A DNA stretch of 64,000 bases, from assembly GCF_017562075.2 (NCBI RefSeq), contig NC_054083.1:46532942-46596941 (forward strand). Direction: 5' to 3'. Of the stretch, positions 37,161 to 50,390 are shown one piece after another. Below the pieces are notes generated by a model that worked only from the letters and a program-made list of their open reading frames with translations, had not been told where the DNA came from and did no database searches. Origin of the DNA: Anopheles merus (lineage: Eukaryota; Arthropoda; Insecta; Diptera; Culicidae). Within the stretch, counting starts at the first letter, position 1; each line of letters begins with the position of its first letter. Position numbers and translations under genes: made by a program.

Positions 37161-39631
37161 AAAGTTAATTTCGCTAGCCTTATTTATGCGTAACCTATCC
37201 GCAATTAATTTCTAAAATAGAATTCAAACTAATAAAATTCAAATTATTATTCAATGTTCAACACTTTAAGATACATCCTATTATAATACTCTTTTAGAAA
37301 GCAGTACATCATCTCGAAACAGTGTCATCGGCATCTTTCCAAAGAAAAAATAGCTCATTCAGAAAGGTACGATCAATCTCACAAAAGCATTCTTAATCCT
37401 ACGATGATCTCAGACTGGAAAGGAAATTTGACCACGGGCACACCATCACAAAGCCACACAATAGCAAAAGGTGACTCACATTCCCCCCCCCCCAACATCG
37501 GTGCGTAAAGTAACACTTCTCCACACACCACGACGCGCGGGGTTTTTGTGAATGAAAATGGTCAACCATTTCCATAGCAACACTGCGGGGCAGGCTAACA
37601 GTGACAGTGCTCGATTTGTGTGATGTGCTCTCGAGCCGCTGACAAGGACACGGTCATCCGATTTTTGAAAAGCGACAAAATGGCAGTGAAAGGTGCAGCG
37701 ATCTTTCACATTCGTACCTTGTGTGTACCTGGGCAATCTATTTTCGGGGTTACGCTTTACAAAGGTAAACGGGTGTTTTCATTTTGCATTTTTTTAACCA
37801 CTGAAGTTAAGATGAGTAACACGTTATGCAAAAAAGGGGTTGAAAAATAGACACACAAGTAGATCTCAGTCACCTGTGTGTGTGTGTGTGTGCAGCTTGT
37901 ATGAAAACGCTTACCAATTGAGCTGTTTAAAGTCGTACATTTGGCATACAAACAGATGGATTCGGTAATGCGTCACGGTTTGGGCCGGTGATGTCAGCGA
38001 CCGGCGGGCAGGAAGGACCTCTCCTCTCTCGGCTAAATGTTGCGTCCAAAAGTCACAAACTCTGACTAATGCTACTTTGCATAAATTGTAACGAACTCCA
38101 ACGGGAGCACCGCTCTTACCAGGACCGATCGGGGTTTGGTTGGCATGAAGGTTAAACGCCAGGGTATAAAGGGTTCAGGTTGTCGGTAAGAAACATCAGG
38201 TGCGCGCGAATGCTAAACAGATGTTAATGAGCGAGAAAAGTGTGTGTAAATGAGCGTTTTTTTGTGTTGTTGTTGTGTTGTTTCTTCCTGCCGAAGGCCA
38301 CCTTTCGCAAAAAGATGACTTGATGGGATTCTTTTGGCTTCTGATCAAGGGGTTATTGTGCTGGAACAAGGCTCCAAGGCTACTCCAAAGGCCCAAAAAA
38401 AGGATACAATTCCCCCCCAAAGGCGAGGATGAGGATCCCCTTTTCGAGCGAAGCAATTCTTCACCTCGTTTGTCTTAATAGGCCGGTTAATCTTCCGTTT
38501 CGGGAGAAAAGGGATGCTTCCGGTTTGGGGCTTTTTGTTTTGTTTTGTCGTTAAGTGTAAAAAAATCTTTCTTAAAGAGGGATAGCGCTTTGGCTTCTCG
38601 AGAAATATGAAATGGAGTGTGTCTAAAGACAAAACTTTCTGGTGAGAAAATTAGAAAAAAAAGCCTCACACCCACCAAAATAACATCATGAGGCATGAAG
38701 TATTACCCCCAGATAAAGGATACGGATACGAATTGGAACAAAACGGATGAGATAACGGTAGGGAACGGCCCTAACCTGGGTTTTTGTAGTAAGGAAAGGA
38801 GAAAAACGCGCGCTTTAGCAACATTTTAAAAGTTAAGATTTTGCGTGCGCTTTGCAAATGCAACCGTAAGGAAGAACTTCCGCTGTCCGGCTTTTCTGGA
38901 ACCATTTTAACTCGTTAGAAACGGAGCGGAGCTCCAGAGATATGGGGAGGAGGGGGGAGTGTGCTTGTCTATGAACGAAGAAAAACGTAAATTTTCTTCC
39001 CAAACTCGATTTGCTGCTGCGTTTTTTTCGGATAAGGATGTCGGATAAGGATGTTGGGAAAGATCCTCTGGAAGAAAGTTTACATTGCTGTTAGGATGGA
39101 TTAATGCATCTTTTTTTAGGGGCGCATCTACCACCTTTAAACCTTGCCGTGTGCGATACTTTACAATATAGGTGTTAGAAGGTAATGGAAAGATAATGGT
39201 TTCGTAGCACAAAAGTGTTGCGATTTGTTTTCCCGGTGACTTTATTTCTTCAGGGCCCGGTGGAATGAAAATGTTTGCACGATCACTCGAAAGTTTAAAA
39301 AATGTGCCCACAACAGCCCACTTGGTGTATGTGTGTTAGGAAGTAGGTAGTGGCTGCTTGTTTTGGCACCTTCTTTCGTCAACTTTGGTTGCTCACATCC
39401 ACCCATCCACCCGAGCGACGACAGGGCCATCATCTCCGGTCTCATCTCCGGCCATGCTGGCTGTGCCGTGTTCTACTCCTTTCAAGGCGTGGGTCGCGGG
39501 CCTTTATGTTTATGTTGCTCTTTTGCGTGCTTGCGGCGTACCGGGCCAGCATCTTTGTAGAAAGGTGCTAATTGTTGGCTTACCGTTGAGGTCGGTGATG
39601 TTTTGCTTTACGAAAAAATGGCACCAACACC

Positions 39632-39708
39632 AAGTAATTTGGGTGGCTGGGGAAAAGAAAAGGCAACACTAAGTAATCTGGGTGGCTGGGGAAAAGAAAA
39701 GGCATCAG
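39632..39708. repeat. Tandem duplication of a 39-bp unit
   Basis: AAGTAATTTGGGTGGCTGGG followed by GAAAAGAAAAGGCA occurs at 39,632 and again at 39,671 with one T-to-C change. Two copies only. Confidence 0.9.
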
Positions 39709-39899
39709 TTTACTTGTTTGTCGTAATTTTAACTTCAGTTTTACCTTAGCGTTTCGTCTTAGTTCCATGAAGTCGTCGTCGTGATTATAAGTTAAGCTAT
39801 TTAACAAAGCTTATAGTAAGTAAAACTGGCTTTAAAGTGAGCATAAGTTTCAAAATGTGTAAATATACACGAAAAGCAACTTCGAAGTAAGTAAACGAA

Positions 39900-40215
39900 A
39901 AAGAAAACGAAAGAAGTAAACGAGAGAATCAAAGAAAATAAATGAAAATGAAAATGAAACAAGTCAAAGAGAGCAACAAAATATAAGAAAAAAAATGCAT
40001 CGTACGAAAAACGATAAAAGATAAAGAAAACGTAAAACAGAGAAACAAAATACAAGAAAACTTAGAAAGAAATGCAAAGTAAGAAAAACGATAATAAATA
40101 AAGAAGAGGTAAAATAATGAAATAAAATACAAAAAAAAAAACTAAATAGAAAATGCATACAAACAAAAAGATAATAAATCAAAAATGGTAAAGAATAAAG
40201 TAAAACACAGTAAAG
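39900..40215. repeat. A-rich degenerate tandem repeat, about 80 bp period
   Basis: Strongly A-rich plus-strand DNA carries ATGC anchors at 39,995, 40,072 and 40,153. Each is followed by an AC/AA-GATAA-type block and an AAACAAAATAC-like block. The spacing is 77 and 81 bases. On the minus strand the repeat creates three similar Phe/Tyr/Leu-rich open frames that are not genes. Confidence 0.7.
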
Positions 40216-43200
40216 TAAATACAACCAGTAACCACTTCATATGATTCGATTTAATGCCACTACCAAAGGACTGTTAAATGTATGTAACTCACATACACAC
40301 ACACACACAATCTCAATGGAATTGTCCCACAAAAGATTTCTATTGCCCAACTGGCAAACAACCCGCACAATGACAGGGCAGATGATAGTTGTTTGGTTGA
40401 TAGTTTCGGGGTGCAATATTTATATTTCATAATGCAACTTTTCCGACGAGATTTTGTTGTTGTTGCTAGAGATCGACTTTCTAGGGGGCGGGGGGGGGGG
40501 GAATCGATCGGAAGTTGCGCGTCCGAAAGGATTTAACTGGGATGGGGTTACCTAGGAAAGAGAAGGAGAGCGGTCTCGTGGTTGTGGCAAAAGTTTGCTC
40601 CATTCACTTGAACGAATGGGGCACATACACACACACATCGACTCCCACAGGAATAGCGCCCTCTGGACAACACATAAGAGAGCCTTTCCGATTACAGCTC
40701 ACTCCCTCTCTCTCTCTCTCTCTAACTCCAAACTTCTAGTGCGGCTGAAACTAGAAGCTTTGGGAGGATGGTAGTGAAGTGTACCGTTTAACGTCCTGTG
40801 ACCCCTGCACCGCAACCAGCTCTAGTATCCGGGACCAGTAGCAGCAGCAGCAGCATGAATGTTGTTGTGGGGTGAAGTGTTTAAATTGTATACAAAACTT
40901 TGCCGTTTTCTGTGGCCCCACTGGATGACATTTTCTCGGTAGCCACGATGGCATAGGCTGCATTATTTCCTACCGGTTTCGGTTCAACCGAAGGTCGAAC
41001 TGTCAACGATGCACCCCTCCCGCCCCGCAAAGGGCAGCCAGACATGCATTGCAAGGGGAAGAGGAGAGTGTGTTGGACTAACTTTCGGAGGTCCCGTTGT
41101 GTAAAACCCCTGAAAGTCGCCCACAGCCTCCGGTAACACAAAACATCCGGTCCGCGAGACACGAACTCGCCTCCTCCCTCGTGGGAACTCGTGGGGACAT
41201 TTAGCCCCATCACCACCGTTTGGATGCAAGTTTGGGGTCGTACTCTCTCTCTCTCTCTATGTCTGAATATAGCGGACCTTTAGCCTATTGTGTAAACACG
41301 CAAACATAGAGAGAACGAGCGGTGCGTGGCTTCTCTGTTGTCCTTTTTCGGACCGTTGTCATATTATACCAAAGCCGTGCGCTGCTCCCTTCAACAATGT
41401 GTCTCTCGGTGTGGTGGCTGTGGTCATCAGCACACAAAAGCGTTCGAAAGGGTGATGCCCCTTGTTACGTTGTCATTAGCGGAAGACGGCCAAGGGCGAC
41501 GATGGCTTTTATCGTCGTTACAAAGCGCCTCCGAGAGAGGGATGAGGATGTGTCCTGCTTGGGCCAGGCGGCGTTTGGGTAAACATTGCAGTTGCAGTTT
41601 CGCAAATTTCGCGAACGGTTCGGCACCCAACAGGCTCACCATTCGGCCGCAAGAGCGTGTGTTGCTGAGTTGCGCCAGGCCGGGGGCCCGGTGGTTTAGG
41701 CGTAAGCGTAGCCAAACTTGCCGCTAGTTATCGCCCGAAAGTTAGCAAAGCCACACATGGTGTGCCGAAAACTCTGCGCTACTACAGTTTACACTGCATT
41801 TCCGATGGTCTTTCGAACCTTCCGGGATGATGTGACATTAAGCCGCAGTAGCGAGGAGGGAGAGCAGCAGCAGCGAGTACGATGGGACAAACCGTTTCCC
41901 ATATCGACTGGGTTAAATGAAAGGGGCAACAATGCTTCGGATAATGCTGTTATAAATTGCTCGTCATTGCGAATGTTCCGGTGCGACGAGATGATGACAT
42001 AAAGGGAAACACATGCGTGTGTTAAATTATGCTTCGATTTGCTGCCGGGCAGCAGTTAATTGATTGAGGTGCATCAGCAAGTGGTAGTCTATCTAGACTA
42101 TTGTCTATCTGCAAGTTCTAAGAATATTATCTGAATAGAGGAAATTTCTCGCATCTCCTTGTTTTTTCTGACTAAAAGGAGTTTCGGTTTCGTATTAAGT
42201 CTGAATTTTTGAAGTATTCGTCTTTTTTCCAAGTATGGTTTGCTGTGAGATTCGGGAAAGGCTACTTCTTCTCCTAGAGAGACAACCAATCGTTTCACAA
42301 TACCTGGAGTTTCATGGTTTGTTCAATTTCGACTACAAAACAGCTGGTTCGTTTGTAACATATCTAAGTTACCTAGCGATTTGTTGGGTACCGTCAACGT
42401 TTCTTTATGGTTGGGATGTTTTGACAGGCTTCCACAGAGTCCAAAATTCCAATTATTAGAATCGGTTGATTGGTGAAAACAGGTCCTCTAGCATTAAAAG
42501 GCAATCATTCGGAAATTCTATCTACGAAATGTATCTACAGAATACATTCTGTAAGGGCTTTTTTAAGGTTGCTTGCATACATTCTGGGGAAGCAGTAGCA
42601 TCATAACCGACCGTAGGTAATTCTCAGAATACGATACGATGTGATCCACACGCAGTAGCGTATTCTTCATGTTCTGTTATGTTAATATTATGTCAACGTT
42701 TTTGGTACACAGTTAGACGAGTCAGCGATGTTACGCTTGCCATGATAGTGACTTCTTGTGATATTGGGATTCAAATTGAACAAATTTCTGTTGTTTGAAG
42801 TCAACTTTGTTGTACATTGTGGACCTACGATTTGTGTATTTGCGTGCTCGTGAAGTCATATGACAAACTTTGCTAAATCGTGCATTTTTAGAGTCGTTTA
42901 ATGCCGTTTTTAGTTAATATTGAATTTCTCAGAATTTCTTTATCGATTGTACGCACTGATGAATATTTGTAAACCAGTTGTGAGAAATGGTTGTTTGGCG
43001 CTGGTGATAAATACTACAAATACAGAAAGATCTTATCATATTTCCAACTAAATGCTACAGCAATGAACCGTATTTAAGTGCATTGAATCGGTCATTTGCT
43101 AAATATCGTCTTACATTTATTACTTTTGTTCTAAATTCAATAGAAACTGTGCCCGTAACTTCGTCTTTGTTCAAAAGTCAACGGAATATCTTTTTAAACC

Positions 43201-43474
43201 CAAAGTACAACCCTTCTTTTCGATCGATTTTTAAAGCCAAAGCACCCACCAACATTAAAGTTTGCTCCATGTTCGTCTGTAAAACGCGGCGCTTAAAGCT
43301 CGTTCCAACCCCTCACGCACACAGGGAGGAGGAGGGGTTTATCTCCTCTCCAGTCGCCGTTGGGCCGTTGGTTTGTAACCCACGTACTGGCTTCCCTTTT
43401 TGCACACTCACGCCCACTGGGCCCGAACAAGCCCATTGCAAAATCCCTATCCTTGCAAACTGTTTTGACTGGGC

Positions 43475-43506
<32 letters not shown>

Positions 43507-45659
43507 TTGGTGTGCGCAAAAACAGAGGCACAACAGCATAACTATTTATCGGAACCAATTTCTCTAGCGGGCGGCATCGGCGCGCGCGGAGCCTGTTGTT
43601 CGTAGGCCGAGAATTAGCCCCACATACACCATCACTCCCGGCAAAGCCCTAGTGCGCGCGGGGTCGTGTGGTTTCTATGGGTGTGTGTGTGTGGGGGCTT
43701 TAAGCTGAAAACTCTGTCCCGGTCCCGGTCGGACACTGGGGCAGGGCGGACTAATCCTTTTCCTTTTTCCCTCCGATCCACTATTTTGAGCATGTACAAT
43801 TTTGCGGTAAACCAAAGAATACTCCCTCTCCCGCATCTTCGCTAGACTATAAACTACGCACAGAGCTATCGGAATAGGAACCAGTCGGCAGGGGGAAGAG
43901 GAGGTAAATGGTCGTAGTTTTACCGCCACTTGTAGTTGTGGGGTCAGCAGAGTCGTCGGCACCAGGCAGGCAAACCCGTCGAGATTGTTTTGATTTTTAT
44001 AGCCAAACACAAACAGCACATCGAATCGAATTGGCTTGGCATATGGCATACAGGGAGACAGCAGAGGGAAAGGGATGGACCGTACTGTCAGGAGGGATTT
44101 TAGAGGAACAAATAGAAATTCGAATAAGCTGCTTCCGTCTACTACCCTTTCGTTGATGACGGTGCCGGCCACAACAACGGTACCCACTTTCCCCGTCATG
44201 TGCGTCCTTTCGCCATCAGTTTTGGTAGGAGATTCGCGGAAGCTGTTCTTCACGTGGCCGGCGATATGGCCGGCGGGATATCTCCTCTTCCTGTGCGGCT
44301 AAAATCCCTACCAATTGGTTTCCGGCGTCGGATACTTCCGAAAGGCATTTAGGGGCCTCCATACGGTCGGTGGCGAAACGAGCAAACCGATATCATTTCC
44401 AATGTGTGTGTGTCAGCGGACCCAATGCCATCGTTTTGGATTTTGAAGTAATTTGATAGTAAAATAAGACCACCCGGAGGGACAGAGGAGGGCTACTTTA
44501 ATTTTATCGGTCACTTGTAGAGACGGCGAGAGGGTGTTTTTTCAGTGGTGATAGCAAATATTGGGTGGCGTGTGTGTATGTAGTACATCGGTACAGTACC
44601 AGCCAGTACCCCCTTTGGAGGAGAAGCGTATTGTGCTCCGAGTGATGGTGCTGATGATGATGACGATACTAGACGGCTGGATGGCCTCTGGCACGAGGGG
44701 AGGATTTATTTGATGTTGGGCCAGAGGCCGGCCCTGCCTGGAGATGATTGAGGCGGTTGAATAAAAACACTCCCTACACACGTAGAAATGGGATCGATGA
44801 AGCCGCCGCAGCTGTACTAGCATCAGCTCTCCTTGTTTATTCGATAGATGTTTGGTGGAATAATAAAAGTTTATTACGGAACTTGTTGAATAAGCTTGCC
44901 TAACCTTCAACTTCCTTCCTCTCCACTGTGGTAGGAGGCGGCTCTCTGTGGGAGGTATTTTGCGTTCGAATTTGTTTGTGAAAATCTTCTTGGATGCGAT
45001 GGAATTCTTTCGATGACGTCCAGAATGTGGGAATGGTGAGAAGCTAATATTTCGTGTTGCTTGCCCGTTAAGCTGTTTAATTATTTTAAAGTATTGGCAT
45101 GATAGCTCTATATGGAGCAATCAATGTTTCTCTATTATAAGCTGTAAATTAATGTTAAAAACACTGAAAGTCGATGTAATCACAAAAAACTACAATATTT
45201 TGTAAAGAAATCATGAGCTTGTTGCAAAACCATGTTGATAGGACTATTTTTGACATAACAGTTTAAGGCATAACTTCATTTACAGAATTCGTTTTTCGGC
45301 TCTTCACTGAATCTTTTGATATACTTATAAGATTCTCCGTAGTATGATGCTTTCTTGTGCTAATAAGTGTCAACCCCAGCAAGGAAGAGTGTCAACTGCA
45401 TTAGTACTTTTAGGACAGAAACCCCTAGAATCATCGTGGTATCAGCACTCCCAATTTCATGGAATAGTGCCGAAATGAGCTGACTATGGCCATCGATGAG
45501 TTAGTGAGTTTAATCGTGCCAATAAATCAATGGATTCAACTCAGCTCGAGTGTAGAGTTCATATAAATCTTTTCACTAAGCATTGTACAGTTCGATTCAT
45601 TCTTTGGAGTTTTCGATTCACACTGAGTTAGTGAGTAGAATAGTAGTAGTGAATAGGGC

Positions 45660-45880
45660 AAAAGAGTGTTTCGCTGAGGGGCACAAAGAGTTAATTAGTT
45701 CGATCCCTAGAGAGTGAGTGTCAGTTCAAAGAGGGACTGATTTGAGTCCCAAAAGAGAGATTTGTGAGATCTGTGAGATCTAAAAAGAGTGCTGGTGATC
45801 ACAAAAAGTAAATTAAAATCCAAAAAAGAGTGAATCTCTACTCAGCACAAAGAGTGGTTGAGTTGAATCCGAAAAGAGTT
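45660..45880. repeat. Degenerate minisatellite with AAAGAGT core
   Basis: At least four related 35-45 bp units start near 45,681, 45,724, 45,799 and 45,845. The approximate pattern is GCACAAAGAGT, a variable TTGAxTT, then GAATCC and AAAAGAGTG. Units are diverged but keep order and spacing. The flanking DNA (from about 45,540) has further AGTGAGT/GAGTG motifs. Confidence 0.65.
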
Positions 45881-46617
45881 GTTCAGCTGTCAGCGTCAAT
45901 TGTGCATGATGGACTTTATTCGCATAGCAATTTTTCATATCTCTATATCCACTCTTTCTCTCTGTTTCAACTCACAGAAAAGAGTCAGTATTTTCATCTT
46001 CCTGTTGAGGAGTTACGGGCTAGAAAATGAAGTTGCACTGTTAATGAACATAATTAATGAACGCACTATGTGCAACCAACAACCAACAACCATTGCCCGG
46101 TGTAAATCTTCCCCAACATAAACTGACAGTTGCGGTGAACCACAATAGTGTTTGTGTGAGTTTGTAGCTCGCTGGAACAAAAAGGTACATCACTTATCTG
46201 GTGTACAATTTACACTCTCCGCGAAGAAGAGTGGAAGAGAGGAACCCATTTGGTTACACGAGCACGGTCTAAATGTTGTCTCGATGCGTTCGAGACCACC
46301 ATCACCCTCCACCGTGGTGTGCAAGTGACGTTCCAAAATCTGGTCCACATCCTGTGTGTGTCCTGTGCACTACGGTGTGTACCTTCAGGGGCCCCGGTTG
46401 TCTCTGCGGTGTATGGATCATTGAATTCAACTGGAAATGCAAATCCCCCCGCCGCGTCGGTTGGTTGTTTGGTGGAGGACAACAGAGTGCATTTGGAACC
46501 GATCACGGCGCCGACAGTGCCCAACACGGACGATTGGCTTTCTGTGCAGCGGCTGTGCGTGTGTTTCCCAGTGCGTTATGCGACACAACTGTATTTTCAC
46601 TCTTCTCCCGAGTTAGG

Positions 46618-46623
<6 letters not shown>

Positions 46624-46679
<56 letters not shown>
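46624..46679. repeat. (TG)28 microsatellite
   Basis: About 28 uninterrupted GT units. Open frames running into it from the left end in Val-Cys repeats. Confidence 0.95.
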
Positions 46680-46680
<1 letters not shown>

Positions 46681-46768
46681 CGTTGTGTTTGTGCGGTACA
46701 TGTTGCAATCGGTGCCTCGGTGGACCCATTACAGTTGACTAACTATTTTAAATCCCCAGCTGGGATTT

Positions 46769-46792
46769 GCTGAAAATTGGCCAACTTTCAGC
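46769..46792. other. 24-bp near-perfect palindrome
   Basis: GCTGAAAATTGGCCAACTTT followed by CAGC is self-complementary except for one central pair. It is flanked on the left by CAGCTG and continues on the right as CAGCTG. It could bind a dimeric factor or be a decayed inverted repeat. Confidence 0.7.
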
Positions 46793-48267
46793 TGAGGTGG
46801 AGCAAAAACCATAGAAAAGCGGACGGCGCACTGTGTTCGCCTTCACGAAACAAACAATAGGTGGAAAAAGTGAAAGAGAGAGAGAGAGAGAAGTGAAGCG
46901 GGACGCGCGTGGGTGCGAGAATTAGAGCTTTCAGGAAGGTGGGGAGGGAAGCAAAGCTGAAAGAGTCTGTGTGCTACTTCCGTTCAACGGTGGCACTTCC
47001 GGAGTTTGGTGCCGTTAGTAGTAGTTGCTCCTCTCCAATTACCGTCGCGCGCTTGGTGGAGTTGGTGGTTTTTTGAGAGCTTGCTATGCTATGAGGCCCC
47101 CGCGAGTTGTGGGGTACTGCAACTGACGTGAAAAGTGTTATCCATGTCCTGTGAATGCGGGAGTGCATTTTTTTTTCTTTTTTTGTTCTACTGTCTCCAT
47201 CCAAGGGTTGTGCATCGTTTGATTGTCCCAGATTTAAAAAAAACCCAACGTTGCGTTAAGCGCGTGGGCTGCTGGTTGGTGGCCAAACGGTGGCAAACTG
47301 AAACCATCGCCCGTTACTCTGGGTGTCTATTTTTTTGCTCCTTCGAACGCAGAGTGTGCGGGCTCGACATTATTCTCCCCTCGGCGGTCGGGCAGAGGCC
47401 GTCCGTTGTGCTGCTTCCTGTTTCCGGATAACGCGCCTGGAAATTATGTCTGCCTCACGCTCTTTTTTTTGATTGCAGGCTTGGGCGCTGGATTTGGTTA
47501 CATCGATTGTTGGCCAGTTTGCACTCATTCGCTAGCCCCAGTGGTCGCCATGCTTCTTGGTGTGGTTCTAAAAGGAAGATTGTATGAATATTTTTGGGCA
47601 ATGGCATGGTAGGACTTAAGTTTGTCCATTAGAGCCTAGATTAGGTTGTCGAGAATAAGTTCCTCTTGTTTTTCATCTATCAAAACTTGTTCAAACTTAG
47701 TAATGTGCTAAGCATGAAGCAGCTTGTATTATTGCAGAATTGATTTTGAAGTGATACGCGACTAGATCTTGTGACAATGTCAGTTCAGGTGAAATTTATA
47801 CCTTTCACATGGAAATTGGAAATCGAAGAACGAAAGGACTCCCGTAGCTGTTAAGAAGAATAAAGTGGTACATCTGCAAATGTTTGACATAATAACGTTT
47901 TTCTCATTTTATTTTGTCTCACAAGATGTTCAAGATTTGTAACATAAAGGCATCTGACTACCACTGACGTTGGTTTTCGGTATCTAGTAACGAAACACTA
48001 CAGTTTCCAGCCCTACCTTAACCAGGCTGTCAAGTGCAAAATGCATGGCATTGCAACTGTGGTATCGAATATCGAAGGTTTCAGCATTAACGAATTAATC
48101 CTCCGAGGTGGGCGTGCGTAGTTAAAGGTTTCCACAGTATATGCAACATTGTGTGGTAAAGTTGTGGGAAATCGATTAAATTCGTTGTAATTTAAATTTC
48201 AATCCTTTTTTAAGGTTTTTTGTGCAATCACAAGAAAGGGTAATGTAGCTAGGGTTGTAAGGTAACC

Positions 48268-48478
48268 TTCTTCTTCTTCTTCTTTGGCTCAACAACCGAT
48301 GACGGTCAAGGCCTGCCAACCCACTTGTGGGGTTGGCTTTCAGTGACTTATTGATTTCCCCCCATAGCAGGATAGTCAGTCCTACGTATGGCGGCACGGT
48401 CTATTCGGGGCTTGAACCCATGACGGGCATGTTGTTAAGTCGTACGAGTTGACGACTGTACCATGAGACCGGCTAAAG
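48268..48478 (-). mobile_element. tRNA-derived SINE (SINE200-like), copy 2
   Basis: This element has the same body as the copy at 18.9 kb with about three substitutions. The A-box-like TGGTACAGTCG starts at about 48,463 and GGTTCAAGCCC near 48,418, both on the minus strand. A (GAA)5-type tail ends at 48,268. The perfect 11-bp duplication GTAAGGTAACC flanks it at 48,257-48,267 and 48,479-48,489. It is intact in structure and recently inserted. Confidence 0.9.
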
Positions 48479-50388
48479 GTAAGGTAACCACAATAACAAT
48501 ATACCACAGAAAAAGGGAGAGAGAGATAGAGAGAGCACTTGTTAGGCAAAGAGGAAGATTTTTTTTTAATTTTGAATTTTTTTTTAAAGAACAATTTTAA
48601 AATACCTACTACTCATCAACCATGTAGGATTACTTGTGTTGAGCTTTTGTTGCATTGTGAATTATTGCGTTTTTCAATTTCTCTGGAGAATTTGTCGAAA
48701 TTTTTTCTCGCCACTTTAATCCTCCCAGTTGTAAAGCCTCACTGAAATTTGATAAGCTACTTTAAGGCTTAATTATGTTTGTTTTGTTGTATATAATATC
48801 CCTACTAAACCGTTTTGATGCTTAATAATGCCCGGGGCAATAGTGTATAGCTGCTAAAGTAACTCCACCCGCGTTCGGGTAATTCGGTCGGTGGTAAACA
48901 TGGTATTTATGAACTAATACTAGAAAAAAATCACTACTCTCTCTCTCGTCGGTACTAGTCATGCGAGGAACGATCGGAATGGACGAACTTTGTTAATAAA
49001 AATTCCTGTAACTCTTCCTGTAGTACACGAAACACACAGCATAGGCATAGGCAATAGACAGATGGCAGACTCCATGGTGCATTTTACCATAGCAGCGCCT
49101 ACTTTAACTTAAACTTTATTTTTTTGTGGCACCGCCTTTGTTCCTAGTTTGGCTTATCCGTTCTCCATAGGCACGTGCTGTTAGCTTCTATGCACAAATG
49201 GGATGCTCCCCTTTTGTTCGATACTGTTTTGGGGGGAGGGCGCTAGATATAAAGGGATAGGATACACCACTTTTCTGTTCGATGAGGTTTTGTGTCCTCA
49301 TTTATTTTTTGTGCTGTGGTTTGTTTTCTAACCCCGTTTTCAAATAACAATCAATTGTTTTTCACTTTTACTTTTAAACCCTATCGTGGGCTTAACAAAA
49401 AGACTTCTTGCCGCCAGTTGTCCTTTTGTGATAACTGCAAAAAACATGTAGGACATACGATGGCACTCTTACTACTGCAGGTATTGAGTCTTATGTTGAG
49501 GCATGAGGTGTAACGCCACAACACTTTAGTACCAACCGAAGCATGAGAAGCAGTTATGAGGATATATAATCCCCCGGATAGCCATTAATCATGCATTTTA
49601 ACCCAAAAAAAAAAAATAGTTTTTCTTTCCCTTTGTTCTACCCAACATTTCTATTGACTGGTATCGGAGAGCAAGAAATATATGATTATTGCGGGAGTGC
49701 TCTATTGAACGCAGAAGGAGTACTAGCGATGCTTTGTTAACAAGTATACTAATTATTTTCTTGTGGCTACTCATTCATTATTTTCGTTTTTTTGATAATA
49801 TCATGGAGTTAGTTCCCCAAGGTGTACCGGTGGTTAGATGCTCCACAGACACCAATGTGCATATTTAGTCCCAAAAATGGCTTAAATTTTATTGGAATTA
49901 CTTTAAATGGTAATTCTGAGCTTAAACTTTATCACATCACCCCGATAGATCTAACTATCAGAGAAGTTTAATCCTCCGCTTCGCTGAATGCACTGAGCCA
50001 TATTACCACAAAAGTTATCTACAGCTTCACGGCTAGTCAAAGAAGTAACTAAACTGGACGAAGCTTGTCCAACTCTCGCACAACAGCGTCGAGCCCAATG
50101 AAAACAACAGACACACACAGCATGATGATGGCGAGAGTACACGCCAATCATTTACCGTCCGGCGGCTTCATGACGGTGGTTTATGGTGCAAGCTGCTGGG
50201 CCATGGAACTTCTTAATGCCACTAACTTCCAACTGAGTTAGCAAACGGTGAGTTGTGGCGAAATTGCGTTGTGCTGCTGTGCGGTCTTTCCTCTCTTTAC
50301 ACCTTCCAACAACCAACGAACCTTTCGGCACGATGATACAACGATGTCTACAACGAATGCTTTATGAACTTACTGCTCGTTATGACCA

Positions 50389-50390
<2 letters not shown>

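Larger units (their letters stand above)
33341..45659. other. Presumed long first coding intron, left part
   Basis: I see no exon I can defend. Several short tandem duplications are listed separately. One splice-bounded plus-strand frame (36,084-36,381) is reported as a finding. Smaller simple repeats include (GA)14 at 35,861-35,887, a poly(G) block near 40,488-40,500 and a GA run near 43,482-43,506. Open frames of about 190 codons on the minus strand (43.7-45.1 kb) lack an ATG or any recognisable domain. Confidence 0.4.

Noticed and set aside
39801..40224. Three hydrophobic minus-strand frames resembling membrane proteins
   Set aside because: They are created by the A-rich 80-bp tandem repeat and are similar only because the period is near a multiple of three.
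43675..44253. 192-codon minus-strand open frame
   Set aside because: The composition is patchy, it has no homology I recognise, and overlapping plus-strand frames are equally open.
44542..45120. 192-codon minus-strand open frame
   Set aside because: It has no ATG at the start, no recognised domain and no splice or promoter context. It is probably chance in AT-rich DNA.
47406..47612. Hydrophobic plus-strand frame with a possible membrane segment
   Set aside because: It is short, with no promoter or splice context, and composition is driven by T-rich DNA.
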